In this document: in pieces, positions 15,004-23,324 of the stretch
Layout of the letters: every line of letters begins with the position of its first letter
How positions within the stretch are numbered: position 1 is the stretch's first letter
Assembly (NCBI GenBank): GCA_903789495.1
Contig: CAIFEQ010000012.1
Coordinates: forward strand, 1-51,237
Length of the DNA stretch: 51,237 bases
Direction of reading: 5' to 3'
DNA from: an uncultured Erysipelotrichaceae bacterium
GTDB lineage: Bacteria > Bacillota_I > Bacilli_A > Erysipelotrichales > Erysipelotrichaceae
The notes under the pieces: generated by a model
What the model was told of the DNA's origin: nothing
Databases searched by the model: none
The model's input: only the letters and a program-made list of their open reading frames with translations
Translations under genes and position numbers: made by a program

Positions 15004-16053
15004 TCATTCTGCCGTGGCACTGGCCGAAGCTTCCGCTGAAGCACTGGCACTGGCTTCGGCAGAAGCACTCTCCGTGGCAGCGGCAGAAGTGCTGGCCTCA
15101 GCGGTGGCGCTATCCGTGGCTTCAGCCGATGCGCTGTCGGAAGCCTCAGCCGTGGCACTGGCTTCCGTCGTGGCGCTGGCGGTTGCTTCCGCAGCATCCT
15201 GCACCAGATAATCCGGATTGCTTTCCTGGATCTGGTTGTAGACCGTGATGTCATAGACGTGGAAGTTGTACTTCTTCAGGAAGTAGACGGTCGCATCCGT
15301 CTGCACATCCGAGAGGGAGGCGAGCTTTTCAGTAACCGCATCCTGGATGGCCGTGGCATCCGTTTCCACCACCTTGACCAGATACCAGGCAGAACCATCT
15401 TCCAGAGCCACTTCCTGCCAGCCGTCGTCAGCGGTGGAGGAGCGGATGAGAGAGGTGACAGAGGTGTCATAGCTGGTGTCATCGATCGTGAAGATCTCTG
15501 CCGTACCGCTTTCCGTCAGGCTGAATTCACTTGCGACTTCTTCGGCCGTTTTGGAACCGTCGTTCAGTTCGCTCAGCGCGGTGTTCTTGTCCTCTTCAGT
15601 GGTGAAGGTCAGGACAATGGCCTGGACCGGCTGGTACTGTTCGACAAGCGCATCGAAGTTCTGTTCCACATACTTGGTCGGCAGTTCATCCTGCTGCAGG
15701 GACGGGATCAGGACATCGCTGATGTAGGTTTCTTCCGTATAGCCGTAGCTGTCCAGGTAGGAGGTGAAACTGTCTCCGTACAGGACAGCATACATGTCAT
15801 AGGTATTCTGGGCCGATGTCTGCATGTCTTCGGTGACTTCCACTTCCAGATCGCAGATGACCTTCATGGCATCATTGATCACGGTGCTGCCGCCGCTGAC
15901 ATTGTTCAGCAGACTGTAGACTTCGCCTTTGGTAATCGATTCATTGCCCACGGTCATCAGAACCGTACTGGAATCCGAGAGCTTGGCACTGGCATCCGAG
16001 CAGCCGCTCAGCAGAAGAATCAGAGCACTGACGGAAATGACTGTCTTTTTCAT
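15004..16053 (-). CDS. PrsA/SurA-like lipoprotein foldase with Ala/Ser/Glu tail
   Basis: A 349-residue lipoprotein (lipobox LSGC, Cys18) related to the peptidyl-prolyl foldase PrsA. The N-terminal part (VLMTVGNESITKGEVYSLL) is the chaperone region; the parvulin-like segment (VQAIVLTFTTEEDKN ... EEVASEFSLTESGTAEIF) is degenerate and lacks the GGxLG core, so isomerase activity is doubtful. The last 60 or so residues are a low-complexity tail built only of Ala, Ser, Thr, Glu and Asp. GGAAGGATC precedes the ATG. It lies 17 nt after a second foldase gene, so the two are co-expressed. The likely role is folding of secreted proteins at the outer membrane face. Confidence 0.75.
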   Translation of the reverse strand: MKKTVISVSALILLLSGCSDASAKLSDSSTVLMTVGNESITKGEVYSLLNNVSGGSTVINDAMKVICDLEVEVTEDMQTSAQNTYDMYAVLYGDSFTSYLDSYGYTEETYISDVLIPSLQQDELPTKYVEQNFDALVEQYQPVQAIVLTFTTEEDKNTALSELNDGSKTAEEVASEFSLTESGTAEIFTIDDTSYDTSVTSLIRSSTADDGWQEVALEDGSAWYLVKVVETDATAIQDAVTEKLASLSDVQTDATVYFLKKYNFHVYDITVYNQIQESNPDYLVQDAAEATASATTEASATAEASDSASAEATDSATAEASTSAAATESASAEASASASAEASASATAE

Positions 16054-16070
16054 GTTTGATCCTTCCTTTC

Positions 16071-17267
16071 TCAGTTGGCTGCGGCGGTGCTGGCCGCTGC
16101 ATCGGCGGATGTGCTGGCAGCGGTGCTTTCCGCTGCCGATGTGGATTCGGAAGCCGCCGTCTCACTGGCTGCATCTGTGCTTTCTGCCGCGGCAGAGGCT
16201 GACGCATCTGCAGTGGACTCGGCGCTGGCAGAGGCTGACGCATCAGCCGTGGACTCCGCGCTGGAATCGGTGCCGGTATCCGTGGTCTCCAGACCCAGAT
16301 AGGTACGCAGCTGATTCTCGAGTTCCGGATTGTCCTTGAAATCCATGCCCAGCGACTCGGCTCTCTGCCAGATCGCTTCGGCAGCGATGCTGGTGTCGTA
16401 GCTGGTAACCAGGCTGTAGTAGACATTGGTGCCGTCGCTGGTTGTCCAGGCGGCCAGAGAATCAGCGGTCGATGCGTTGTTCTTGATCCGGAACCAGCCA
16501 TAGCTGCTGGAATAGACCCAGTCGCTGACTTCGCCTTCATCCAGGGCCAGCGCGGCTTCCAGGAAGGCACTGTCCAGAGAGGTCGTATTGGCATCGATCG
16601 TGCCCAGTTCGCCGCCCGAATCCGCCGTGGAAGTATCCTCCGAATAGGTGGTCGCAACTTCCGAGAAATCCGTGCCGGCATTCAGGGCATCATCGACGGC
16701 CTGCATGCGTGACTGTTCATCGGCGGTCGGGCTGTCGGCTGTGCTGGGATTGCTGGAATCCTCAAACATGATCAGGATGTAGGATATGTTGCGGATCTGC
16801 AGATCGTCCACGTGTTCCGCCGCATATTCCTCGGCGATCTTCATCATCTTTTCATACTGCAGCAGATAGGCTTCCAGATCATTGTGATCGGTGTAGCCGA
16901 CCTGCTGGAGCGCCTTGTCCAGCTCACTTTCATAGGTGGTCGGATAGTTGCTCTGGTAATTGCTCAGAATGGTTGCGGCGTTGCTGGCAGCATTCGACTG
17001 CATGTCCTCATCTGCCTCGACATCCTGCAGGACGGCCTTCTCAAACAGCCGGTAGACCGCCGAAGTGCCTCCGGACTCATACAGACTCTCATAGAAGGCA
17101 CTGGCTGTGACATCCTGGCCGTTGATCTCATAGACGACATCCTCGCCGTTTGAACGCTTGCCTCTGAGCTTGCCCTTGTTGGTGTCATAGATATAGAAAC
17201 AGCTGACACAGGCCAGCAGAATGGCAAGGACGACAACGAACCAGTTTTTCTTCATGAAATTCTTCAT
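16071..17267 (-). CDS. PrsA/PpiC-like peptidyl-prolyl isomerase with Ala/Ser tail
   Basis: A 398-residue exported foldase. The N-terminus (FMKKNWFVVVLAILLAC) is either a membrane anchor or a lipoprotein signal. A parvulin-type domain is recognisable from ISYILIMFED through DFSEVATTYSEDTSTADSGGELG to SSYGWFRI. The last 70 residues are Ala/Ser/Thr/Glu-rich and contain a 12-residue unit repeated twice. The start at 17267 with AGGAGG is chosen; upstream codons in frame include the promoter. It heads a two-gene operon with a second foldase. Two adjacent, sequence-divergent foldases with similar tails suggest an old duplication with specialisation. Confidence 0.8.
   Translation of the reverse strand: MKNFMKKNWFVVVLAILLACVSCFYIYDTNKGKLRGKRSNGEDVVYEINGQDVTASAFYESLYESGGTSAVYRLFEKAVLQDVEADEDMQSNAASNAATILSNYQSNYPTTYESELDKALQQVGYTDHNDLEAYLLQYEKMMKIAEEYAAEHVDDLQIRNISYILIMFEDSSNPSTADSPTADEQSRMQAVDDALNAGTDFSEVATTYSEDTSTADSGGELGTIDANTTSLDSAFLEAALALDEGEVSDWVYSSSYGWFRIKNNASTADSLAAWTTSDGTNVYYSLVTSYDTSIAAEAIWQRAESLGMDFKDNPELENQLRTYLGLETTDTGTDSSAESTADASASASAESTADASASAAAESTDAASETAASESTSAAESTAASTSADAAASTAAAN
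16191..16262 (-). repeat. Two tandem 36-bp units inside the foldase tail
   Basis: Bases 16191-16226 and 16227-16262 are a direct tandem repeat with 3 mismatches. Both units encode the same 12 residues (Ala/Ser/Thr/Glu/Asp), so all differences are synonymous. Confidence 0.85.
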
Positions 17268-17292
17268 AGATCCTCCTGAAAAACTGAAATCA

Positions 17293-17321
17293 ATTATAGG
17301 GTATGTATCAGGCATTTGCAA
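17293..17321 (-). promoter_or_regulatory. Foldase operon promoter
   Basis: On the minus strand TTGCAA (17321-17316), 17 bp spacer, TATAAT (17298-17293). Confidence 0.75.
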
Positions 17322-17415
17322 TTTGCCCCGCGGAACCGGAAAAAGTGCGTGAAAAGGCCGCAAAAGCGCGGAATACAGCGGAAAAATCGTTTCGCAACAT
17401 TTCTTTTTTTGCCTA

Positions 17416-17424
17416 TGCTACAAT
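17416..17424 (+). promoter_or_regulatory. Extended -10 (TGCTACAAT) of the suf operon
   Basis: An extended -10 element 28 nt before the sufC ATG, divergent from the foldase promoter. No Fe-S regulator site was recognised. Confidence 0.6.
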
Positions 17425-17451
17425 CAGGACGAAAAGAAGGACCGAAGGACT

Positions 17452-18291
17452 ATGAAATCACTGGAAATCAGAGATCTCCACGTGGAAGTGGAGGGAAAGG
17501 AAATCCTGAAAGGCGTGGATCTGACCATTCAGGAGAACGAGATCCATGCGCTGATGGGACCGAACGGCAATGGCAAGTCCACCCTGCTGGCGGCAGTCAT
17601 GGGGCATCCCAAGTACCGGGTGACCCAGGGTTCCATTACGTATGACGGGAAGAATCTGCTGGAAATGCCGGTGGATGAACGCTCCAAGGCGGGCGTCTTC
17701 CTGGCCATGCAGTATCCCCAGGATATTCCCGGCGTCAAGAACATGGACTTCCTGCGGGCAGCCATGAATGCCCGGCGGGAGAAGCCGGTGCCGCTGTTCA
17801 ACTTCATCAAGTCCATGGAGAAGACCATCAAGGACCTGGACATGAAGGAAGACCTGGCCAGCCGCTATGTGAATGAAGGCTTCTCGGGCGGCGAGAAGAA
17901 ACGGAATGAGATCGTCCAGATGGAAATGCTGCAGCCCTCGTTTGCCATGCTGGATGAGATCGACTCCGGCCTGGATGTCGATGCCCTGCACATCGTGGCC
18001 AATGCCCTGAATCAGCTGCATGAGCAGAATCACATGAGCATGCTCATCGTCTCGCACTATGAGCGCTTCTATGAGCTGGTGCAGCCGCAGTTCTGCCATG
18101 TGCTGGTAGACGGCAGGATCGTTCTGAGCGGCGGCCCCGAACTGACGAAGAAGATTGATCAGGAAGGCTATGACTGGCTGTATCAGCAGTATGGCGTGCA
18201 GCCGGCAGCCGAGGCGGAGAATGCCAGACCCAGGGTCAGCTCGATCGGTGTCTGTGCGGCCAATCCGCGGGTCCGGGGAAATGCCCAATGA
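17452..18291 (+). CDS. sufC: Fe-S cluster assembly ATPase SufC
   Basis: SufC is the ABC-type ATPase of the SufBCD scaffold for Fe-S cluster assembly. Walker A GPNGNGKST is near residue 36-44, the ABC signature FSGGEKKRNEI near 144-154, and Walker B FAMLDEIDSGLD follows. At 279 residues it is longer than usual (about 250); the extra C-terminal stretch of about 30 residues (after QYGVQP) has no recognisable motif and reaches into the sufD start region. GAAGGA precedes the ATG. First gene of a complete sufCDSUB operon. Confidence 0.95.
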   Translation: MKSLEIRDLHVEVEGKEILKGVDLTIQENEIHALMGPNGNGKSTLLAAVMGHPKYRVTQGSITYDGKNLLEMPVDERSKAGVFLAMQYPQDIPGVKNMDFLRAAMNARREKPVPLFNFIKSMEKTIKDLDMKEDLASRYVNEGFSGGEKKRNEIVQMEMLQPSFAMLDEIDSGLDVDALHIVANALNQLHEQNHMSMLIVSHYERFYELVQPQFCHVLVDGRIVLSGGPELTKKIDQEGYDWLYQQYGVQPAAEAENARPRVSSIGVCAANPRVRGNAQ

Positions 18292-19094
18292 AGACGATTG
18301 CAGTCAGTCAGGACATCCGGCTGACCGGCGGCTTTGCCGAGTACGCCATTGAAAGTCAGCGGGATCTCGAGCTCAGCTTCACCGCGGCAGCCGATGCCAG
18401 CGTGCTGGTGCAGATCCGGCAGGCGGGAAAGATCCGGCTGCGCACCTTCACCGAAGCAGGGGTCAAGGTCAGCTATCTCTTCTGGAATGACTGTGACAGT
18501 GCCCTGGAGATCGATGAGCAGCATGAGGTGATGCAGGATGCGGACTTCCACATCGCCTACTGCGAGACCAACCCGGCGGACACGAAGCGGCACGTCTATG
18601 CCGCCCTGCGCCAGGAAGGGGCAAGAAGCCGGATTTCCTCGGCCAGCCTGGTCAGCACGGTCAAGGACTTTGACATCGAGGCGGTCAACTTTGCCCGCCA
18701 TACCTATTCAGACATGGATCACTACAGCGTGGTCACGGAAGGCGGTCATTATAAGATGGTAGCCAACGGCAAGATCGTCAAAGGCGCTTCCTATTCGGAA
18801 AACCATCAGACATCCCGTTCCCTGACCTTCGATCAGAAACAGAGCAGCGTGATTCTGCCCATCCTGCAGATCGATGAGGATGAGGTGGAAGCCAGTCACG
18901 CCATGAGCGTCGGTTCCATTGATGAGGACATGCTCTACTACATGATGAGCAGGGGACTGAGCCGCAAGGAATGTGTGCGGCTCATCAGCACGTCCTATCT
19001 GATGCCGATTGCCGATACGATTGAAAACAAGGACCTGCAGGAAAAGCTGCGGGCAGAACTGGAGGAAAAACTGGAAAACTATGCTGGACGTTGA
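18288..19094 (+). CDS. sufD: SufD-like Fe-S scaffold protein (short form)
   Basis: A SufD-type subunit of the SufBCD scaffold. It has only 268 residues, against about 430 in bacilli, because the N-terminal helical domain is shortened; the beta-helix core (HVYAALRQEGARSRISSASL ... SQNH-like SENHQTSRSLTFDQKQS) and the C-terminal helices with MMSRGLSRKECVRLI remain. The C-terminal part resembles that of the SufB encoded four genes later, as expected for paralogs. It overlaps sufC by ATGA and sufS by 14 nt. The assignment rests on the fold motifs and the operon position. Confidence 0.88.
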   Translation: MKTIAVSQDIRLTGGFAEYAIESQRDLELSFTAAADASVLVQIRQAGKIRLRTFTEAGVKVSYLFWNDCDSALEIDEQHEVMQDADFHIAYCETNPADTKRHVYAALRQEGARSRISSASLVSTVKDFDIEAVNFARHTYSDMDHYSVVTEGGHYKMVANGKIVKGASYSENHQTSRSLTFDQKQSSVILPILQIDEDEVEASHAMSVGSIDEDMLYYMMSRGLSRKECVRLISTSYLMPIADTIENKDLQEKLRAELEEKLENYAGR

Positions 19095-20301
19095 AAAGGT
19101 AAGAAAGGATTTTCCCTTCTTCAGCAATAACCCGGATCTGATCTATTTCGATAATGCGGCAACCACGCAGAAGCCGCAGGCGGTCATCGATGCGGTGACG
19201 GATTTCTATACCACCGGAGCGGCCAATGTGCACCGCGGGGATTATCCGCTGTCGCTGCACTGGGATGAGAAGTTCGACGGCACCCGGGAGATCATCGGGC
19301 GTTTCCTGAACTGTCAGCCCAATGAGGTGGTCTATACCGGCGGTTCCACGCATTCCCTGAACCAGATTGCCTATGGTCTGGAGAAGAATTTCCTCAAGGC
19401 CGGAGATGTGGTGCTGACCACGGTCAATGAACATGCCAGCAATCTGATGCCCTATTTCCGCATGGCCAAAGAGGCGGGCATCCAGTTTGAATTCATTCCC
19501 ATTGATGACCAGGGCAACATCCATATGGAGGACGCCAAGAAGGCCATGCATGAAGGGGTCAAGGCGATTGTCATCGCCTCCCTGACCAACGTCCTGGGGG
19601 CCAGCCAGCCGGTCAAGGAACTGGCTGCCCTGGCACATGAGAACGGCGCACTGATGGTCGTCGACGGAACGGCCTCCGTGCCGCATGGACCGACGGATGT
19701 CAGGGATCTGGATATCGACTTCCTGGGCTTTGCCGGGCACAAGATGTGCGGGCCGGGCGGCATCGGCATCCTCTATGGCAAGTATGAACTGCTGCAGAAG
19801 ATGGATCCGGTCTTCCTGGGCGGCAGCATGAACAGCCGTTTCAATGTCTGCGGCGACATGAGCTTCCAGGCGGCCCCGGATAAGTTTGAGGCCGGGACGC
19901 CGAACATCGAAGGCGTCATCGGTCTGGGGGCTGCGGCCGAGTATCTGATGGGCCTGGGCATGCAGAACATCGCCGACTATGAGCGTGAGCTGCGGCAGTA
20001 TGCGGCCGATCAGATCAGTCAGCTGGACAACATCATCTTCTACAATCCGGACAACGTGGACGGACCGATTGCCATCAACGGCAAGGACATCCCGGCCCAG
20101 GATACCGGTTCCTACCTGGCGGCCAACAACATCTGCGTGCGCTCGGGCAACCATTGCGCCAAGGTGCTGCATGAGAAGATCGGCACCGATTCGACGGTCC
20201 GCCTGAGTCTGTATTTCTACAACACCAAGGCCGAAGTCGACAGGACGGTGGAAGTGCTGAAGGATCTGTCGATCGAGAATACGCTGAACGTCTTTTTCTG
20301 A
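19081..20301 (+). CDS. sufS: Cysteine desulfurase SufS
   Basis: A 406-residue PLP enzyme that takes sulfur from cysteine and passes it to SufU. The start at 19081 (LDVEKVRKDFPFF) matches family members; the open frame upstream is antisense to nothing useful and lies in sufD. PLP Lys221 is in GHKMCGPGG, and the persulfide Cys359 is in RSGNHCAK. Substrate-binding NEHASN and YLDNAATT-like YFDNAATTQKP are intact. It overlaps the sufD end by 14 nt. Confidence 0.95.
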   Translation: MLDVEKVRKDFPFFSNNPDLIYFDNAATTQKPQAVIDAVTDFYTTGAANVHRGDYPLSLHWDEKFDGTREIIGRFLNCQPNEVVYTGGSTHSLNQIAYGLEKNFLKAGDVVLTTVNEHASNLMPYFRMAKEAGIQFEFIPIDDQGNIHMEDAKKAMHEGVKAIVIASLTNVLGASQPVKELAALAHENGALMVVDGTASVPHGPTDVRDLDIDFLGFAGHKMCGPGGIGILYGKYELLQKMDPVFLGGSMNSRFNVCGDMSFQAAPDKFEAGTPNIEGVIGLGAAAEYLMGLGMQNIADYERELRQYAADQISQLDNIIFYNPDNVDGPIAINGKDIPAQDTGSYLAANNICVRSGNHCAKVLHEKIGTDSTVRLSLYFYNTKAEVDRTVEVLKDLSIENTLNVFF

Positions 20302-20315
20302 GCAGGAGGTAACCC

Positions 20316-20816
20316 ATGGCTGACGATATCAATCAGATGCTGAAGGATCCGGAAGTCCTGCGCGAACTGATCATGGATCACTACCGCTATCCCCACAACC
20401 ACGGCCTGAAGGGCGGGGATGGCTACAAGCGGATCCACATGGCCTCTGCCAGCTGCATCGATGATCTGACGGTGGAGTGCAAGGTGGAAGACGGCGTGTT
20501 CCAGGGAATTGATTTTGACGGGGTCGGCTGTACGATCAGCACGGCCTCCACCAGCATGATGACGGACCTGCTGGTCGGCAAGACGGTCGACGAAGCCCGG
20601 GACATCATGGATAACTATTTCCGCATGGTCAATCACCAGCCCTATGATGCCGAAAAACTGGGCGAGGCGGTCGCCATGCAGAATGTCTGGCGTCAGGCCA
20701 ACCGCATCAACTGTGCCACCATCGGCTGGCGGGCCGTGAAGCAGGTGCTGGACAACAAGGTCGAAGACAACGGCAACTCCGGTCTGAAGGGCCGTGCCGA
20801 TGAGGAAAGCAGATGA
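20316..20816 (+). CDS. sufU: Sulfur transfer protein SufU
   Basis: A 166-residue SufU, the zinc protein that accepts persulfide sulfur from SufS. The zinc/sulfur ligands are present: Cys47 with Asp49 (ASCIDD), Cys72 in [13 protein letters not shown], and Cys133 in INCATIGW. The insertion typical for SufU compared with IscU is seen between the second and third Cys. AGGAGG precedes the ATG and sufB overlaps the stop by 4 nt. Confidence 0.93.
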   Translation: MADDINQMLKDPEVLRELIMDHYRYPHNHGLKGGDGYKRIHMASASCIDDLTVECKVEDGVFQGIDFDGVGCTISTASTSMMTDLLVGKTVDEARDIMDNYFRMVNHQPYDAEKLGEAVAMQNVWRQANRINCATIGWRAVKQVLDNKVEDNGNSGLKGRADEESR

Positions 20817-22231
20817 GTACGGAAGACAGCAATCAGAAAATCATCGAATCCCTCGATGACTATCAGTACGGCTTTGCCGACAAGGATGTCTCGGTCTTCA
20901 ATACCGGCAAGGGTCTGAGTGAGGAGATCGTGCGCCAGATTTCCCGGATCAAGGAAGAACCGGACTGGATGACGGAATTCCGGGTCAATGCCTATCACAC
21001 GTTTGCAAAGATGCCGATGCCCAAATGGGGCGTGGACATGCATGATCTGGACTTCAATGACTACATCTACTACATCAGACCTGCCGATAAGATGCGGGCC
21101 AGATCGTGGGATGATGTGCCGGATACGATCAAGAACACCTTTGAACGTCTGGGCATTCCGGAAGCGGAGCGGAAGTTTCTGGCCGGCGTCTCCACCCAGT
21201 ATGAGTCCGAAGTGGTCTACCACAACATGCTGGACGAGGTGCAGTCCAAGGGCGTGATCTTCCTGGATATGGACAGTGCGGTCAAGTACTGTCCGGATCT
21301 GGTGAAGAAATATTTTGCCACGGTCGTTCCGCCCTCGGACAACAAGTTTGCGGCCCTGAACAGCTGTGTCTGGTCCGGCGGCAGCTTCATCTATGTGCCC
21401 CCCGGGGTAAAGCTGGAAAAGCCGCTGCAGTCCTATTTCCGCATCAACACCGAGCGGATGGGACAGTTTGAACGCACCCTGATCATCGCCGACGAGGGTT
21501 CCGATGTGCATTATGTTGAAGGCTGCACCGCCCCGCTGTATTCCAAGGACAGCCTGCATGCGGCCGTGGTGGAAATCGTCGTGCAGGAAGGGGCACATGC
21601 CCGCTACACCACGATTCAGAACTGGTCGACCAACATCCTCAACCTGACCACCCAGCGGGCCCGGGTCGCCGCCCATGGCATGATGGAATGGGTGGATGGC
21701 AATATCGGTTCGCACTATACGATGAAGTATCCGTGCTGTGTGCTGGAAGGGGAATATGCCCGCGGCCAGACGATCACGATCGCCGTCGCCACCGGCATCC
21801 AGATCCAGGACAGCGGCGCCAAGATGATTCATCTGGCTCCTCATACCAGTTCCTCGATCATCTCCAAGTCGGTCTCCCGGCGGGGCGGGGAAGCGGATTT
21901 CCGCGACCGCGTCTTCATGGGGCCCAAGGCGGACTACAGCCGCGCCAAGGTACAGTGCGATACGCTGATCCTGGATGAACAGTCGCGGAGCGACACGATT
22001 CCCTACAACATCTCGCAGAACAACACCTCGACGATCGAGCATGAGGCCAAGGTCTCCAAGATCTCCGAGGAAAAGCTCTTCTATCTGATGTCCCGCGGCC
22101 TGTCCGAAGCGCAGGCCACGGAAATGATCGTGCTGGGCTTCCTGGAGCCGTTTACCAGAGAACTGCCAATGGAGTATGCCGTGGAGCTCAACCAGCTGCT
22201 GAAGCTGGATATGAGCGAATCGGTCGGCTGA
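20813..22231 (+). CDS. sufB: Fe-S cluster assembly protein SufB
   Basis: The main scaffold subunit of SufBCD, 472 residues, full length. Conserved stretches include [21 protein letters not shown] near the N-terminus, [19 protein letters not shown], the beta-helix core with VEGCTAP and [10 protein letters not shown], and the C-terminal [29 protein letters not shown] precedes the ATG inside the sufU end. Last gene of the operon; only 45 bp separate it from the tRNA gene. Confidence 0.95.
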   Translation: MSTEDSNQKIIESLDDYQYGFADKDVSVFNTGKGLSEEIVRQISRIKEEPDWMTEFRVNAYHTFAKMPMPKWGVDMHDLDFNDYIYYIRPADKMRARSWDDVPDTIKNTFERLGIPEAERKFLAGVSTQYESEVVYHNMLDEVQSKGVIFLDMDSAVKYCPDLVKKYFATVVPPSDNKFAALNSCVWSGGSFIYVPPGVKLEKPLQSYFRINTERMGQFERTLIIADEGSDVHYVEGCTAPLYSKDSLHAAVVEIVVQEGAHARYTTIQNWSTNILNLTTQRARVAAHGMMEWVDGNIGSHYTMKYPCCVLEGEYARGQTITIAVATGIQIQDSGAKMIHLAPHTSSSIISKSVSRRGGEADFRDRVFMGPKADYSRAKVQCDTLILDEQSRSDTIPYNISQNNTSTIEHEAKVSKISEEKLFYLMSRGLSEAQATEMIVLGFLEPFTRELPMEYAVELNQLLKLDMSESVG

Positions 22232-22235
22232 GTCT

Positions 22236-22263
22236 TTGCGCTTCGTTAAAAGTATGCTAAAAT
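22236..22263 (+). promoter_or_regulatory. tRNA-Val promoter
   Basis: TTGCGC at 22236-22241, 16 bp spacer, and extended -10 TGCTAAAAT at 22255-22263. The -10 sits in the loop of a perfect 9-bp inverted repeat. Confidence 0.6.
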
Positions 22264-22272
22264 AACGAAGCG
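22239..22272. repeat. 9-bp inverted repeat around the tRNA -10 box
   Basis: CGCTTCGTT (22239-22247) and AACGAAGCG (22264-22272) are perfect complements with a 16-nt loop. As RNA read from sufB this forms a hairpin followed by UUU, so it may act as a weak sufB terminator. Confidence 0.7.
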
Positions 22273-22276
22273 TTTC

Positions 22277-22352
22277 GGAGGTTTAGCTCAGTCGGGAGAG
22301 CACACCCTTCACAGGGGTGGGGTCGTGGGTTCGAGCCCCGCAACCTCCACCA
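22277..22352 (+). tRNA. tRNA-Val, anticodon CAC
   Basis: A full cloverleaf folds by hand: acceptor GGAGGTT / AACCTCC, D stem GCTC/GAGC, anticodon stem CACCC/GGGTG with loop TTCACAG (anticodon CAC at 22310-22312), T stem GTGGG/CCCGC with TTCGAGC, discriminator A and an encoded CCA. CAC reads GUG, the valine codon. Confidence 0.95.
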
Positions 22353-22365
22353 GGAAAAAAGCAGC

Positions 22366-22396
22366 CCCCGCATCCGGCAACGGATGCGGGGTTTTT
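22366..22396 (+). terminator. tRNA-Val terminator
   Basis: An 11-bp perfect stem (CCCCGCATCCG / CGGATGCGGGG), GCAA loop, five T. Confidence 0.93.
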
Positions 22397-22414
22397 GTCT
22401 GCCTGCGGACATAA

Positions 22415-22435
22415 GAAAAGCCGCCGGGCGGCGGC
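22415..22435 (-). terminator. proC terminator
   Basis: Minus-strand GCCGCC / GGCGGC stem, GCCC loop, followed by TTTTCTT. Confidence 0.8.
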
Positions 22436-22441
22436 TGCTTC

Positions 22442-23242
22442 CTATTTCTTCAGTTCCTCAGCCCGTCTGATGCAGGCCTCCGAGGCCTTATGGACCAGCT
22501 CATCCAGTCCCTGTTCCTGCAGGACCTGCACGGCTTCGATCGTCGTGCCGCCTTTGGAGCAGACCGCATCGATCAGCTCTTCAATGCTCTGATCCGATTC
22601 CTGAATCAGCCGGCCGGAGCCGATCATGGTTTCCACGGCCAGTTCCCTGGCCAGCTGGGGATCCATGCCCCGGGCCGTCACATCCTTGATGATCGCATTG
22701 ACAAAGCAGTAGAAATAGGCCGGGGTGGAGCTGTGCAGGGCAATGGCATCTTCCATCTGATCCTCGGGGATCTCAGCCGCCCTGCCCAGGGCGGAGAACA
22801 TGTGCAGGGACGCATCATGGTCCGCTTTCGCAACTTCCGGAGAGAAGCAGAGGGTGGTGGAACCGCAGCCGATCAGCAGCGGCGTATTCGGCAGGGCGCG
22901 GATCACCGGCACCCCCGGCAGGAAGGACTGGATATGGCCGATGGTGATCGCCGCCGCAATGCTCAGCAGACAGTGTACGTCCGCTTTCTGCAGCTGCTGC
23001 AGCGCTTCATCGACCGTCTGCGGCCGGACAGCCAGTACCGTCATATTGGCCTGGGAACCGGCCTCCTGCACGCTGTTCAGCAGGTGCATGCCGAGGGCCT
23101 GGGCCTTTTTCTGCACGGCTTCCGAAGGATCATAGACGGCAATCCTTTCCGGGACCAGCAGTTTTTTCTCCACGACTCCCTGGGCAATGGCCATTCCCAT
23201 ATGGCCGCAGCCGATGAAGCCGAGCTGATAGGTTCTGTTCAT
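22442..23242 (-). CDS. proC: Pyrroline-5-carboxylate reductase
   Basis: ProC makes the last step of proline synthesis, reducing pyrroline-5-carboxylate with NAD(P)H. The 266-residue protein has the Rossmann GFIGCGHMG at 8-16, VRALPNTP in the middle, and the C-terminal ProC signature region SGRLIQ ... SKGGTTIEAVQVLQEQGLDELV (the usual PGGTT reads KGGTT). The ATG at 23242 with AGGAGG 8 nt upstream is chosen; the in-frame ATG at 23269 overlaps the TATAAT. It is transcribed alone. Confidence 0.93.
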   Translation of the reverse strand: MNRTYQLGFIGCGHMGMAIAQGVVEKKLLVPERIAVYDPSEAVQKKAQALGMHLLNSVQEAGSQANMTVLAVRPQTVDEALQQLQKADVHCLLSIAAAITIGHIQSFLPGVPVIRALPNTPLLIGCGSTTLCFSPEVAKADHDASLHMFSALGRAAEIPEDQMEDAIALHSSTPAYFYCFVNAIIKDVTARGMDPQLARELAVETMIGSGRLIQESDQSIEELIDAVCSKGGTTIEAVQVLQEQGLDELVHKASEACIRRAEELKK

Positions 23243-23266
23243 CTTCAATGCCTCCTGTACTGCCTT

Positions 23267-23272
23267 CATTAT
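23267..23272 (-). promoter_or_regulatory. -10 box (TATAAT) of proC
   Basis: TATAAT on the minus strand, about 24 nt before the proC ATG, with AGGAGG in between. Confidence 0.6.
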
Positions 23273-23311
23273 AGGCAGATCCCTGCCGCAGCAGACAGGC
23301 TTAAATTACGT

Positions 23312-23317
23312 TAGAAT
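23312..23317 (+). promoter_or_regulatory. -10 box (TAGAAT) at leaderless distance from priA
   Basis: TAGAAT ends 7 nt before the ATG at 23325, so transcription should start at or next to the start codon. No ribosome site of normal spacing exists. Confidence 0.55.
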
Positions 23318-23324
23318 AGGATTC

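Noticed and set aside
15014-15211. Ala/Ser-rich small open frame on the plus strand
   Set aside because: Antisense of the repetitive foldase tail; repeats keep all frames open.
20693-22042. 449-codon open frame on the minus strand
   Set aside because: Antisense shadow of sufB.
23243-23269. ATG at 23269 as proC start
   Set aside because: It overlaps the TATAAT; AGGAGG fits the ATG at 23242.
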